From assembly GCA_903902705.1 (NCBI GenBank), contig CAIUVX010000079.1:1-64000 (forward strand): DNA of 64,000 nucleotides, written 5' to 3'. Positions within the stretch are counted from its first letter, which is position 1. Each line of letters starts with the position of its first letter. A program made the position numbers and the translations under genes. The notes below the pieces were generated by a model. That model saw only the letters and a list, made by a program, of their open reading frames with translations, searched no databases and was not told where the DNA came from. Below are positions 53,546 to 63,994 of this stretch, piece by piece. The stretch is from an uncultured Methylococcales bacterium. Its GTDB lineage: Bacteria; Pseudomonadota; Gammaproteobacteria; Methylococcales; Methylomonadaceae.

Positions 53546-54466
53546 ATGCAGATACGGGTAGCAGTTGGTGTTATTAAAAATCCACAGGGACAGGTATTAA
53601 TCGCCCTGCGTGATGATGCTCGTCATCAGGGTGGCTTGTGGGAATTTTCAGGCGGGAAAATCGAAAGTCATGAAACCACAGAACAAGCCTTAACACGCGA
53701 ACTCAAAGAAGAACTGGGCATAGAGGTGCTTAGCGCGACTCCGTTAATCACTATCAAGCATTCATACCCCGATAGAGTCGTGCAATTAAAGGTATTTTTG
53801 GTTGAGCAGTTTGCAGGTGAAGCACGCAGTGCAGAAGGACAACGCATTGAATGGGTTAATGTGCAGGACTTAAAGCACTACGATTTTCCTGCTGCTAATC
53901 TGCCCATTATCACCGCCACACAATTACCACCGCATTATGGCATTCTCGATGACAGCGAGCCGTCGCTATTAGCGGCTAATCTACAAACGTTATTGGCTAA
54001 CGGTTTGAAGCTGATACAAGCGCGTTTGAAAAACTTATCAGCCGAAGCTAGCCACGCGTTTATTCAACAAGCGTATCCCTTATGCCAACAACATGGTGCG
54101 TTACTGCTCATCAATTCAGCGGTTGAACAAGCTGAACATCTGGCAGACGGACTGCATTTAACCAGTCGTGATTTAATGGCAATGCAGCAACGCCCCGCTC
54201 ATAGCCAATGGTTAGCTGCTTCTTGTCATAACCGTGAACAACTCCAGCACGCTGAACAAATCGGGGTAGATTTTGTGGTACTCGCGCCAGTGTTAGCCAC
54301 CCAAACTCACCCCGACACCGTACCACTCGGATGGCAACAATTCGCTGAATTGGTAAGTCAATGTAATCTCCCCGTATACGCGCTAGGTGGTCAAACACTA
54401 GCTGATTTAAGTAGCGCACAACAAGCGGGTGGACAAGGCATAGCGGCTATTAGGGCTTTTTTGTAG
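53546..54466 (+). CDS. Nudix hydrolase fused to a ThiE-like domain
   Basis: 306 residues. N-terminal MutT-type Nudix domain (1-130) with a complete Nudix box (36-59, GGKIESHE...RELKEELGI). The C-terminal domain (about 135-306) is a TIM-barrel similar to thiamine-phosphate synthase (KLIQARLKNLS, GLHLTSRDLM, VVLAPVLATQTHPD, PVYALGGQT). This fusion is common in gammaproteobacteria. The first domain should clean 8-oxo-dGTP or similar; the ThiE-like part may be regulatory, since key thiamine-synthase phosphate-binding residues are not obvious. Confidence 0.92.
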   Translation: MQIRVAVGVIKNPQGQVLIALRDDARHQGGLWEFSGGKIESHETTEQALTRELKEELGIEVLSATPLITIKHSYPDRVVQLKVFLVEQFAGEARSAEGQRIEWVNVQDLKHYDFPAANLPIITATQLPPHYGILDDSEPSLLAANLQTLLANGLKLIQARLKNLSAEASHAFIQQAYPLCQQHGALLLINSAVEQAEHLADGLHLTSRDLMAMQQRPAHSQWLAASCHNREQLQHAEQIGVDFVVLAPVLATQTHPDTVPLGWQQFAELVSQCNLPVYALGGQTLADLSSAQQAGGQGIAAIRAFL

Positions 54467-54521
54467 GTTCGTGAACCTGATTTAAGCTAGACGTTTTTGA
54501 CAAACCGCTGCATGGTCTTAC

Positions 54522-54690
54522 CATAGAATGACTTTGTTTTGGCAATTTATTTCATTCTATGCGACTTATCATAGACAACTGAATCGTGTTGAGTTATTGT
54601 TTGAAATGAGAAGGCATAATGTGTGAGTGCTTACTCAGATTGGTTTTTTGGTCAGTGTTATAACCACGTTAACAGCCGTTATAACTGACC
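54522..54690. promoter_or_regulatory. Leader region with two inverted repeats upstream of the TIGR04073-type gene
   Basis: CATAGAATGA (54522) pairs with TCATTCTATG (54552-54561), and GGTCAGTGTTATAAC (about 54650) with GTTATAACTGACC (ending 54690). The second hairpin lies just before the AGGAGG ribosome site of the 54723 gene and could control it. No gene in this 256-base gap. Confidence 0.5.
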
Positions 54691-54722
54691 TGATGGCTTA
54701 TACATTTTAGGAGGAATTAACC

Positions 54723-55127
54723 ATGAATAAAAAGTTATTGACTGCCTGTGTGCTTAGCGGTGCATTACTATTTGTAGCGACTGCTAACGCTGAAGAAGAA
54801 AAAAGTTATTTGTCTGGTTTTAGTGATAGAGCCAGCCAAGGATTTGCCAATACAACGACTGGCTTCATTGAGTTACCCAAAAACGTTATTAACATCAGTA
54901 GTGAAAGCAATGTGTTTGTTGGTTCAACATGGGGCGTGTTACGCGGAACATTTGAAGCTGTGGGTAGAACAGTTGTCGGTGTTGCAGAATTAATTACCTC
55001 ACCTATTCCAACTGACCCTTATATTACGCCGCCCTATGTATGGAATCGTTTTAGCGAAGATACCCGTTATTTTGGTCAACACCTACCAGGCTACTGGACT
55101 ACTTATGGACCTGACGACGGCGAATAA
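54723..55127 (+). CDS. Exosortase system-associated protein, TIGR04073-type
   Basis: 134 residues with an AGGAGG site. Signal peptide MNKKLLTACVLSGALLFVATANA. Mature part FSDRASQGFANTTTGFIELPKNVINISSESNVFVGSTWGVLRGTFEAVGRTVVGVAELITSPIPTDPYI...PPYVWNRF is the TIGR04073 pattern: small glycine-flanked amphipathic segments in exported proteins of bacteria with exosortase-linked polysaccharide systems. Function unknown. No exosortase gene is in the window. Confidence 0.85.
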   Translation: MNKKLLTACVLSGALLFVATANAEEEKSYLSGFSDRASQGFANTTTGFIELPKNVINISSESNVFVGSTWGVLRGTFEAVGRTVVGVAELITSPIPTDPYITPPYVWNRFSEDTRYFGQHLPGYWTTYGPDDGE

Positions 55128-55235
55128 AACTCCCTGCTTAAGTGTTTAATGAAAGCTCACTTTTTTTGCTAAGCACTTAAAGCGTTATATTCATCCGCCA
55201 CTAAAAGGTGGGGATTTGACTGAGAGGATAAAATT

Positions 55236-55931
55236 ATGAAAACACACTATAACTACCTAGCCTTTGCTGTGTTAATCACCGCACTCAGTGCTTGCAGTGC
55301 GCCACCGCAAAAAGACATTCCCGCACTTACCGCTGGAATTGATGCGTCAGTTGCTGGTCATTACGGTCAGGCAATACTGCATGAAGATCAAGCCAATAAA
55401 TCACGCGCCGTCGCTAACAAAGTGTTGGATCATTGGACTAATGACCATTATTGGAATATTGACGAATATCAAAAAGGTATGGATGCTGCGTCTGCTTCTG
55501 CTGCACATCGTCTTGAATCTGAAAAAGAGTTATGCCAATGGCTAACCGAGGTTCATGGTCAAAATCATGCCCAAGACACAGCATTTTATCAAGCGGTTGC
55601 CTACTTCCATACAGGTAAAGATAAACCATTTAAAGTCAACAATGAAGACATAGCTGTTGCAGGTCATTGGCTACAACTCTATCCAAATGCAACTGCCGAT
55701 GTCACAGCTTCGGCGGACACCATTGGCAGCACTGGAAGCAATCAGAGCTTATCTGAGAGAAGAGCTTCTGCAATCAGTAACTTACTAATGTCTCATGGAG
55801 CAAGAGCAGAGCAGCTTCATGTAACCGCACTAGGTGAACAAGGACCTCCACACACACCTAGCCAACCACACCGTTCTGGTGCGGTGGGTGCTATTCATTT
55901 CAACTACGCGGATTGTCCGAATTTAAAATAA
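55236..55931 (+). CDS. OmpA-like domain lipoprotein
   Basis: 231 residues with GAGAGGA upstream. Lipoprotein signal (LITALSAC, Cys20). The C-terminal third ends with an OmpA-type motif (NQSLSERRASAISNLLMSHGARAEQLHVTALGEQGP) that would bind peptidoglycan, though the domain is short and its first part is degenerate. The middle is helical. It lies 108 bases after the TIGR04073-type gene on the same strand and may be co-expressed as an envelope protein. Confidence 0.8.
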   Translation: MKTHYNYLAFAVLITALSACSAPPQKDIPALTAGIDASVAGHYGQAILHEDQANKSRAVANKVLDHWTNDHYWNIDEYQKGMDAASASAAHRLESEKELCQWLTEVHGQNHAQDTAFYQAVAYFHTGKDKPFKVNNEDIAVAGHWLQLYPNATADVTASADTIGSTGSNQSLSERRASAISNLLMSHGARAEQLHVTALGEQGPPHTPSQPHRSGAVGAIHFNYADCPNLK

Positions 55932-55941
55932 GTTAAGCTAA

Positions 55942-55968
55942 GTAGGGTGTGTGCGATGCGCACCCTAC
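55942..55968 (+). terminator. REP-like terminator hairpin
   Basis: GTAGGGTG and CACCCTAC pair around TGTGCGATGCG, 10 bases past the stop of the OmpA-like gene. Confidence 0.75.
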
Positions 55969-56110
55969 ACAGTTTACTCAACATCAAACGTCACAAAATA
56001 AACCACCCTGCTTTCAATTGGTCACTGGAATCCATAATTAAAACGTGTTCGCCACTCAAATAACTCATAAACACTCCCCCTCCGCATTTTTAATTTTTAG
56101 GAATTTCGCA

Positions 56111-56938
56111 ATGTCCCCATTCAATAACACTACAGCAAGAAAAACATTGTTCTATCCAATAATATTTATCTGTTTATTTTTATTCAATAACACATTATTT
56201 GCAGACGATACTTGTACGGGCGACTGTATTAATGGACACGGGGAAATTACCTTAGGTAATGGCGATAAATATGAAGGTGAATTTAGAAACGGTAATCCAG
56301 ATGGACAAGGAATCTACAGATTAGCCAATGGTGATAAATATGAAGGTGATGTTAAAAATGGTAAGCCAGACGGAAAAGGAAAGCATAGATTAGCCAATGG
56401 CGATAAATATATTGGTGAATTTAAAAACGGTAAACGCGAAGGTAAAGGCACAATTACTTTAACTAATGGTGATGAATATATCGGTGAGTTTAAAGACGGT
56501 AAGCCAAACGGCAAAGGAACGTATAATTCAGCCAATGGCGATAAATATGTAGGTGAGTTTAAAGAGGGTAAACAAGACGGCAAAGGAACGTATAACACAG
56601 CCAATGGTGATGAATATAGTGGTGAGTTTAAAGATGGTAAATTCGAGGGGCAAGGCACATTCACTTATAAAAATGGTGATAAATATATCGGTGCATTTAA
56701 AAACTCTAAACGTGAAGGTCAAGGATTATTTACTTACAAGAATGGCGATAAATATGAGGGCGAATTTAAAAACGATCTGTCTGACGGAAAAGGTAGTTTT
56801 AGCTACGCCAATGGTGACAAATATGAAGGTGAATTTAAAAATGATAAAGCCGAAGGACAAGGTACATTTACTTACTCAAGTGGCAAAAAATATACAGGCG
56901 AATTTAAGGATGGTCAGCCTGTAAAAACGTCCAAATGA
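56111..56938 (+). CDS. Secreted MORN-repeat protein
   Basis: 275 residues from ATG 56111 (AGGA upstream); the longer track start has no such site. Signal-type hydrophobic N-terminus (FYPIIFICLFLFNNTLFA). Ten consecutive MORN repeats of 23 residues, such as GKGTYNTANGDEYSGEFKDGKFE, fill the rest with very little divergence. MORN repeats form extended beta sheets that bind lipids or proteins. No catalytic domain is attached. The DNA repeats make several shadow frames on both strands, which I left out. Confidence 0.88.
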   Translation: MSPFNNTTARKTLFYPIIFICLFLFNNTLFADDTCTGDCINGHGEITLGNGDKYEGEFRNGNPDGQGIYRLANGDKYEGDVKNGKPDGKGKHRLANGDKYIGEFKNGKREGKGTITLTNGDEYIGEFKDGKPNGKGTYNSANGDKYVGEFKEGKQDGKGTYNTANGDEYSGEFKDGKFEGQGTFTYKNGDKYIGAFKNSKREGQGLFTYKNGDKYEGEFKNDLSDGKGSFSYANGDKYEGEFKNDKAEGQGTFTYSSGKKYTGEFKDGQPVKTSK

Positions 56939-56957
56939 TTTTCTAATATTCAGGAGT

Positions 56958-57028
56958 CCAATAGCTTCAGCTATTGGCAAAAGTCAGTATCTATAAACAG
57001 ATAACATCCCTTTAAGGGATGTTATCTG
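56958..57028. terminator. Bidirectional terminator pair between MORN gene and bamD
   Basis: Two palindromes: CCAATAGCT-TC-AGCTATTGG (56958-56977) and CAGATAACATCCCTT-T-AAGGGATGTTATCTG (56998-57028), both perfect. They lie between two convergent stop codons. Confidence 0.85.
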
Positions 57029-57055
57029 TAACCGCTTGATTTATCGTTAATCTAG

Positions 57056-57922
57056 CTATTTTTCTAGTCCAATAAAATCCCACACCTGATGCGAGAAAGT
57101 GGCATCTTTATGCTCTACAACAGGTGGACCATTTGGGTAGTTGAGTTCATAAACGCGGGAAGCGTCCTGAGCCAAATCAGTCATACCGAGATTATTATAA
57201 GCTTCCTGCATGACCTCTAAGGCATAAGGTACAGCGGGCGTACTTTGATAATGTTCAACGACACCTGACGCACGACTCGCGGCAGCGACATAAGCTTTTC
57301 GCTTCATGTAGTAACGGGCAATATGAACTTCGTGCATAGCTAAATTGTTTCTGACTGCAATCATCCGCAATTTGGCATCAGGCGTGTATTTGCTGCTAGG
57401 AAAACGTTCGACCAGTTCTTTGAAATTATTGTAAGAGGTTTGGGCTTTGCTTTGATCCCGCTGTGCAGTATCAGTGGGTAAAAAGCGGTCAATAAATCCG
57501 ATGTCACGGTTATAATTAGACAAGCCTTTTAGGTATAAAGCATAATCAACCCCTACGCTACGCGGATTCATTTTAATGAATCGATCAGCTGTTGCTACGG
57601 ATTCTTCATACTTGCCAGCCTTGTAATAAGCGTACGCTAAATCGAGTTCGGCTTGCGAAGAACCTTCACCAAAGGGATAGCGAGTTTGAATAGCTTCGTA
57701 GAGTTTGACGGCTTTTTCATAACTGCCAGCATCGAGAGCGGCTTTAGCTTCGTTACGAAATTTGCCCACATCCCAACCCACATATTCGTCTTCAGATGAA
57801 GCAGAGTCGCCAGAAAATAAATTGCTCAGTGTTGAACAACCTGTTTGTGTTAGGCTTAAAAAGCCGATAAATAAAAATTTTATTAAAATTAATCGCATGA
57901 TGCTCGTGACACGTTGTAACAT
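57056..57922 (-). CDS. bamD: Outer-membrane assembly lipoprotein BamD
   Basis: 288 residues. Lipobox LTQTGC, then TPR pairs of the BamD fold: AKAALDAGSYEKAVKLYEAIQTRYPFGEGSSQAELDLAYAYYKAGKYEESVATADRFIKMNPRS and DYALYLKGLSNYN are highly conserved. BamD is an essential part of the beta-barrel assembly machine. An ATG eight codons in (57898) gives a more usual 21-residue lipoprotein signal and may be the true start. Transcribed away from rluD, the arrangement found in E. coli. Confidence 0.95.
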   Translation of the reverse strand: MLQRVTSIMRLILIKFLFIGFLSLTQTGCSTLSNLFSGDSASSEDEYVGWDVGKFRNEAKAALDAGSYEKAVKLYEAIQTRYPFGEGSSQAELDLAYAYYKAGKYEESVATADRFIKMNPRSVGVDYALYLKGLSNYNRDIGFIDRFLPTDTAQRDQSKAQTSYNNFKELVERFPSSKYTPDAKLRMIAVRNNLAMHEVHIARYYMKRKAYVAAASRASGVVEHYQSTPAVPYALEVMQEAYNNLGMTDLAQDASRVYELNYPNGPPVVEHKDATFSHQVWDFIGLEK

Positions 57923-58000
57923 TAGGGGTTTTCTCGCCGAATGAATGGCTGACTATCGTGCGAGTATAACTTAACTATGTGTTATTCAGAAGAACTTGTT

Positions 58001-58945
58001 ATGACAAAATTAATGGAAGAAGTACCTTACGAAATGGCAGGAATGCGTTTAGATCAGGTACTTGCAGAACTATTTGCGGATTATTCGCGCAGTAAATTAC
58101 AATCATGGGTTAAATCAGGACGCGTCCAAGTCAATGGTTTAACGCTAAAAGTGAAGGATAAATTGGACGGTGGCGAAATTATCACCCTCGATGCGGAAGC
58201 GGAAGTGGTGATTCATGCTGAACCTGAAAAAATTCCCTTGGATATTGTGTTTGAGGATGAGAGTTTACTCATCGTTTTCAAACCAGCAGGCTTAGTGGTA
58301 CATCCTGCTGTGGGCAATTGGAGCGGCACATTAATGAACGCTTTGCTCAATCATAATGCTAATCTGGAAACTTTGCCCAGAGCGGGCATTATTCATCGTC
58401 TCGATAAAGACACCAGCGGCTTATTGATGATTGCCAAAACTTTACAAGCACACAATAGCCTGACGCAACAATTGCAAGAACGCAGCATCACCCGTGAATA
58501 TCTGGCGATTAGCCGTGGACGCATGACCGCAGGTGGAACAATCGATGAACCTATCGGCAGACATCCTCAGGATCGTTTACGTTATGTAGTACGCGAATCG
58601 GGCAAAGAAGCCATTACTCATTATCGGGTGGTACAGCGATTTACTCGTCACACCCTGATTCGAGTGAAACTAGAAACAGGACGCACCCATCAAATTCGTG
58701 TCCATCTGGCGCATATTCGCTTTCCGTTGTTGGGTGATCCTATGTACGGCGGACGTTTTCAAATGCCACCGAATTGCAGCGAAGCTCTGGAAAAAGAATT
58801 GCGTAGTTTTAAACGCCAAGCCTTACACGCGGAAAAACTCGGTTTGCTCCATCCTATTACCAATGAATACATGGAATGGGAACAACCCATGCCTGATGAC
58901 ATGATTCGATTACTCGCCGCCTTGGCTGATAATGAACAAGAATAA
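58001..58945 (+). CDS. rluD: 23S rRNA pseudouridine synthase RluD
   Basis: 314 residues from ATG 58001 (GAAG eight bases upstream); the track start at 57977 is a possible alternative. An S4-like RNA-binding domain (GMRLDQVLAELFADYSRSKLQSWVKSGRVQVNG) precedes the catalytic domain with the Asp-containing motif HRLDKDTSGLLMIAKT and RTHQIRVHLAH. RluD modifies positions 1911, 1915 and 1917 in helix 69 of 23S rRNA. Divergent from bamD and overlapping pgeF by 14 bases. Confidence 0.94.
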   Translation: MTKLMEEVPYEMAGMRLDQVLAELFADYSRSKLQSWVKSGRVQVNGLTLKVKDKLDGGEIITLDAEAEVVIHAEPEKIPLDIVFEDESLLIVFKPAGLVVHPAVGNWSGTLMNALLNHNANLETLPRAGIIHRLDKDTSGLLMIAKTLQAHNSLTQQLQERSITREYLAISRGRMTAGGTIDEPIGRHPQDRLRYVVRESGKEAITHYRVVQRFTRHTLIRVKLETGRTHQIRVHLAHIRFPLLGDPMYGGRFQMPPNCSEALEKELRSFKRQALHAEKLGLLHPITNEYMEWEQPMPDDMIRLLAALADNEQE

Positions 58946-59666
58946 TCATTGGTTAACGCCTGATTGGCCCGCACCCGCTAACATTCATGCTGCCACTACG
59001 CTACGCACAGGTGGTGTCAGTGTCATGCCTTACGATAGTCTTAATCCTGCTACTCATGTCGGTGATGATGCGGACTGTGTGCGTGAAAATCGTCACCGCA
59101 TTAAAACCATGCTGGCGTTACCTGCCGAACCTGTTTGGTTAGAGCAAACTCACAGTAACCTTGTTATTGATGCGGGACAATCAAATACCGTGCAACAAGC
59201 GGATGCCAGTGTTACCAATGTAGCAGGTGTGGTATGTGCAGTAATGACGGCTGATTGTTTACCGTTATTAATCTGCTCTACCGATGGCAAAAAAATCGCC
59301 GCTATTCATGCGGGCTGGAAAGGTTTATTGGGCGGAATTGTCAGTAATACCTTAGCCGCATTAGCCACCACTGATGTATTAGTATGGTTAGGTCCTGCTA
59401 TCGGTGCGGATTGTTTTGAAGTGGGTGCAGAAGTGCGTACCGCATTTGTGGAAAAATTCGCCCCGTTTACCGCTGGTTTTACCCAAACCAACGAACACAA
59501 ATATCTGGCGGATATTTACCAACTGGCGCGAATTGAACTGGCGGCGCGTGGTGTTGAAGCGGTTTATGGCGGTGATTTTTGCACCTTTACCGATACAGAA
59601 CGTTTTTATTCTTATCGTCGAGACGCACAAACAGGACGCATGGCAACCCTGATCTGGAGAACATAA
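58932..59666 (+). CDS. pgeF: Multicopper polyphenol oxidase / purine nucleoside phosphorylase family (YfiH)
   Basis: 244 residues. Metal-ligand motifs of the DUF152/YfiH family: LEQTHSNLVIDAG, CAVMTADCLPLLIC and IAAIHAGWKGLLGGIV carry the conserved His/Cys/His zinc ligands. E. coli YfiH/PgeF edits peptidoglycan precursors, and other members process purine nucleosides. rluD-pgeF linkage is conserved. Confidence 0.92.
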   Translation: MNKNNHWLTPDWPAPANIHAATTLRTGGVSVMPYDSLNPATHVGDDADCVRENRHRIKTMLALPAEPVWLEQTHSNLVIDAGQSNTVQQADASVTNVAGVVCAVMTADCLPLLICSTDGKKIAAIHAGWKGLLGGIVSNTLAALATTDVLVWLGPAIGADCFEVGAEVRTAFVEKFAPFTAGFTQTNEHKYLADIYQLARIELAARGVEAVYGGDFCTFTDTERFYSYRRDAQTGRMATLIWRT

Positions 59667-59671
59667 GGACT

Positions 59672-60502
59672 GTGAATTTACTGTTATACATTATTATTTT
59701 TACCGCCGTCGGTGGGGTACTCAGTGTGCTAGCGGCGGGTGTGTTTTTATTATTACCTGACCAACAGCGCAACGCGGTATTACCGCACGGCATTAGTTTT
59801 GCCATTGGTGCGTTATTAGCGGTGGCGTTTTGGGGCTTAATTCCCGAAGCCTTTGAAGCCGTTAAACCTGAACAATTTCAATCCCTGTCTGGCACTATTC
59901 TCGTCGGCATACTGGGCTTTTTCGTGTTGGAAAAATTACTCATTTGGCGGCATTGTCATTTTGGTGAATGTGAAGCGCACGGTGATGATGAACATATTCA
60001 CGACCATGACCACGCACACAGTCATCATCACGGCATTGCAAAATCGGCAGGGGCGTTGATTATCATCGGTGACAGCATCCACAATTTTGTCGATGGTGTG
60101 TTGATTGCGGCGGCGTTTTTAACCGATGTGCAGTTAGGTATCGTCACCAGCTTAGCGGTTGCCGCGCATGAAATTCCGCAAGAAGTGGGCGATTTTGCGA
60201 TTTTATTACAAAGCGGTTATGGTAAAGGCAAAGCGTTGTTTTATAACGTGCTGGCTAGCTTAACGACGGTTATCGGCGGCGTGTTAGCGTATTTTAGCTT
60301 AGCTGATTTGCACGCCAGTTTGCCGTATTTTCTCGCACTTGCCGCATCTAGTTTTATTTATATCGCGGTTGCCGATTTAATTCCGTCCTTGCATAAAAAG
60401 ACTGATATGAAAGCGTCATTAGGGCAAATTGCCTTGATTACGGCGGGGGTGTTGTTGATTTGTACGCTACATGATATTGCGCATCATGTGGAGATAACGT
60501 AG
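59672..60502 (+). CDS. ZIP-family metal transporter
   Basis: 276 residues from a GTG at 59672, five bases after the pgeF stop with AAGGA close by; the track start (59579) lies inside pgeF and uses TTG. Seven or eight membrane helices. A histidine-rich loop (HDDEHIHDHDHAHSHHHG) and the ZIP metal motifs GDSIHNFVDGVLIAAAFL and AAHEIPQEVGDFAIL are present. By family it brings zinc or iron into the cytoplasm. Exact start uncertain. Confidence 0.88.
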   Translation: MNLLLYIIIFTAVGGVLSVLAAGVFLLLPDQQRNAVLPHGISFAIGALLAVAFWGLIPEAFEAVKPEQFQSLSGTILVGILGFFVLEKLLIWRHCHFGECEAHGDDEHIHDHDHAHSHHHGIAKSAGALIIIGDSIHNFVDGVLIAAAFLTDVQLGIVTSLAVAAHEIPQEVGDFAILLQSGYGKGKALFYNVLASLTTVIGGVLAYFSLADLHASLPYFLALAASSFIYIAVADLIPSLHKKTDMKASLGQIALITAGVLLICTLHDIAHHVEIT

Positions 60503-60510
60503 AGACAATC

Positions 60511-61107
60511 ATGAGTGATAACAATAATTTGCCACAAAATATAGACAGTGATGATGACTGGCTGGAAGAGTTGATTGATTGGGCAGATGAACATCGTATT
60601 CAGGATTACTATTATGATGATTATATATTCCTGTGCTGGTTTGGTTTTCCGCGAGATAAACAAACCATTTTAGCAATGACGGAATTAAATTTAGAGCGTA
60701 GCAATCTTTATGAATTGCCAGACGCAATTGGCAAGCTGACAAATTTGACTATATTGGATTTAAGAAATAATCAGCTCACCGAACTGCCAGACTCTATCGG
60801 CAAACTGACAAATCTGGATTATTTAACTGTATGGGATAACTGCCTCACCAAATTGCCAGACTCAATTGGCGAGTTGGCAAATTTGACTACGTTGTCTTTA
60901 GTGGGAAACCGACTCACTGAATTGCCCGATTCAATTGGCAATCTATCGAATTTGAAGGACTTAAATTTAGGGAATAACCAACTCACTAAACTATCAGATT
61001 CAATTAGCAAGCTGTCCAATTTAACTGGGCTTAATATCAGAAAAAATTTCATTAAATCACTGCCGCCTAAATTAAGCCATCTTCATGATATAACCCGATT
61101 TGATTAA
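60511..61107 (+). CDS. Leucine-rich-repeat protein
   Basis: 198 residues. An acidic N-terminal region of 65 residues (LEELIDWADEHRIQDYYYDDYIFLCWFGFP) and then about five to six 23-residue LRRs of the LPDSIGKLTNLTxLDLxxNxLTE type. No signal or membrane segment, so it acts in the cytoplasm, probably by protein binding. It follows the ZIP gene by 8 bases and may be transcribed with it. The repeats are close to those of Roco-linked LRR proteins; the separate Roco gene at 44583 has no LRR. Confidence 0.85.
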   Translation: MSDNNNLPQNIDSDDDWLEELIDWADEHRIQDYYYDDYIFLCWFGFPRDKQTILAMTELNLERSNLYELPDAIGKLTNLTILDLRNNQLTELPDSIGKLTNLDYLTVWDNCLTKLPDSIGELANLTTLSLVGNRLTELPDSIGNLSNLKDLNLGNNQLTKLSDSISKLSNLTGLNIRKNFIKSLPPKLSHLHDITRFD

Positions 61108-61110
61108 TTT

Positions 61111-61203
61111 ACCGCGTACGTTGGGGTAAGCCTTAAGCGAACCCCAACAAAAACAAGCGACTATGTATAAATGTTGGGGTTCGTACCTCACCCCAACCTA
61201 CAG
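61111..61203. repeat. About 93-bp inverted-repeat element (family G)
   Basis: CGTTGGGGT...ACCCCAAC outer arms with GCGAACCCCAAC / GTTGGGGTTCGT inside. Between convergent LRR and pgm genes, so also a likely terminator. Confidence 0.8.
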
Positions 61204-61232
61204 ACTGAGTTTCGACCTCAATCAAGCCGCAA

Positions 61233-62876
<1,644 letters not shown>

Positions 62877-62947
62877 TTAATGCGACAATTAACGTGGGTG
62901 GTGGAATAAAGTACACCAAAACTCTTTTTCAGTGTAGATTTTAATTT

Positions 62948-63907
62948 ATGTTACGAGCTTGTATATTAGTGTGTTGTAGTTTTTTCTCTTTTGCAGTTAA
63001 TGCAAATAATCCTGTTCCAGTGAATATATTCGTTTATATTCCAGCGAATGTAGTTAGCCGTGTTCCAGCGAGTGCAGTTAGCCGTGTTCCTGCGAATGTA
63101 GTCAGCTCTGTTCCAGCGAGTGCAGTTAGCCGTGTTCCAGCGAATGTAGTCAGCTCTGTTCCAGCGAGTGCAGTTAGCCGTGTTCCAGCGAATGTAGTCA
63201 GCTCTGTTCCAGCGAGTTCAGTTAGCCATGTTCCAGTGAATGTAGTCAGCTCTGTTCCAGCGAGTTCAGTTAGCCATGTTCCAGCGAATGTAGTTAGCTC
63301 TGTTCCAGCGAGTGCAGTTAGCCGTGTTCCTGCGAATGTAGTCAGCTCTGTTCCAGCGAGTGCAGTTAGCCGTGTTCCTGCGAATGCAGTCAGCTCTGTT
63401 CCAGCGAGTACAGTTAATGCAGATAGTGGTATTTGGTTATTAGTGGATACCAAAGCACACAAAATTGAAGTAAAAAAAGGTGAGCTAACGCTCGAAACGC
63501 TGAGTGGCATTGCCATTGGTCGAAAAGGTGCTGGATTAAAAAGTCATCGGGGAGATGATATTACCCCTTATGGCAATTATAGAATTGGCTGGGTGGGTGA
63601 AAAAAGTAATTTTCGTAAATTTTACGGCTTAACCTATCCGTCCAAGCAAGACGCTGAAATTGCATTAAAACGCGGTATTATTAGTCAGTCCGACTATTAC
63701 AGTATTGCGGCAGCGGAACAATTTAACCAAATACCCCCGCAAAACACGCCATTAGGAGGACAAATAGGCATTCATGGGCTAGGTGCAGGGGATGAAAAGA
63801 TTCATGAAATATTTGACTGGACGCATGGGTGTATCGCATTGACAAACGCTCAAATCGATCACTTAAGCCAATGGTTAGATACGGGAACAGTGGTAAAAAT
63901 AAAATAA
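62948..63907 (+). CDS. L,D-transpeptidase (YkuD-type) with a 24-bp minisatellite stalk
   Basis: 319 residues. A signal peptide (MLRACILVCCSFFSFAVNA) is followed by sixteen 8-residue units alternating VPASAVSR and VPANVVSS (residues 31-158), then the catalytic YkuD domain (GIWLLVDTKAHKIEVKKGELTLETLSGIAIGRKGAG). Catalytic Cys295 lies in THGCIAL, with HGLG upstream; the first Ser of the usual SHGC is Thr. Such enzymes link peptidoglycan or attach lipoproteins to it; this one is periplasmic. The stalk is unusual and probably a flexible spacer. Confidence 0.9.
   Translation: MLRACILVCCSFFSFAVNANNPVPVNIFVYIPANVVSRVPASAVSRVPANVVSSVPASAVSRVPANVVSSVPASAVSRVPANVVSSVPASSVSHVPVNVVSSVPASSVSHVPANVVSSVPASAVSRVPANVVSSVPASAVSRVPANAVSSVPASTVNADSGIWLLVDTKAHKIEVKKGELTLETLSGIAIGRKGAGLKSHRGDDITPYGNYRIGWVGEKSNFRKFYGLTYPSKQDAEIALKRGIISQSDYYSIAAAEQFNQIPPQNTPLGGQIGIHGLGAGDEKIHEIFDWTHGCIALTNAQIDHLSQWLDTGTVVKIK
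63038..63421 (+). repeat. Minisatellite, 16 copies of a 24-bp unit
   Basis: Unit GTTCCAGCGAATGTAGTCAGCT.. (24 bases), organised as alternating A and B types giving a 48-base higher-order repeat. All units stay in frame with the transpeptidase. Copy number is likely to vary by slippage or recombination. Confidence 0.95.
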
Positions 63908-63994
63908 AGCTGGAAAATTCCACATAAAGTGGTAAAATTAGCCCTAGTTTTATGCTCAATATAACTTAACTCTCAAAATATAAGGTAAATAGAA

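Noticed and set aside
56314-56924. ORFs on both strands over the MORN gene
   Set aside because: Shadows of the 69-base MORN repeats.
63038-63421. Possible CRISPR array
   Set aside because: Units are contiguous, without unique spacers, and remain in frame with a protein.
63034-63516. Long minus-strand ORF of repeated TELTTFAGTRLTALAG
   Set aside because: It is the mirror of the 24-bp minisatellite, which is open in both directions because the unit is a multiple of three. The plus strand has the signal peptide and catalytic domain.
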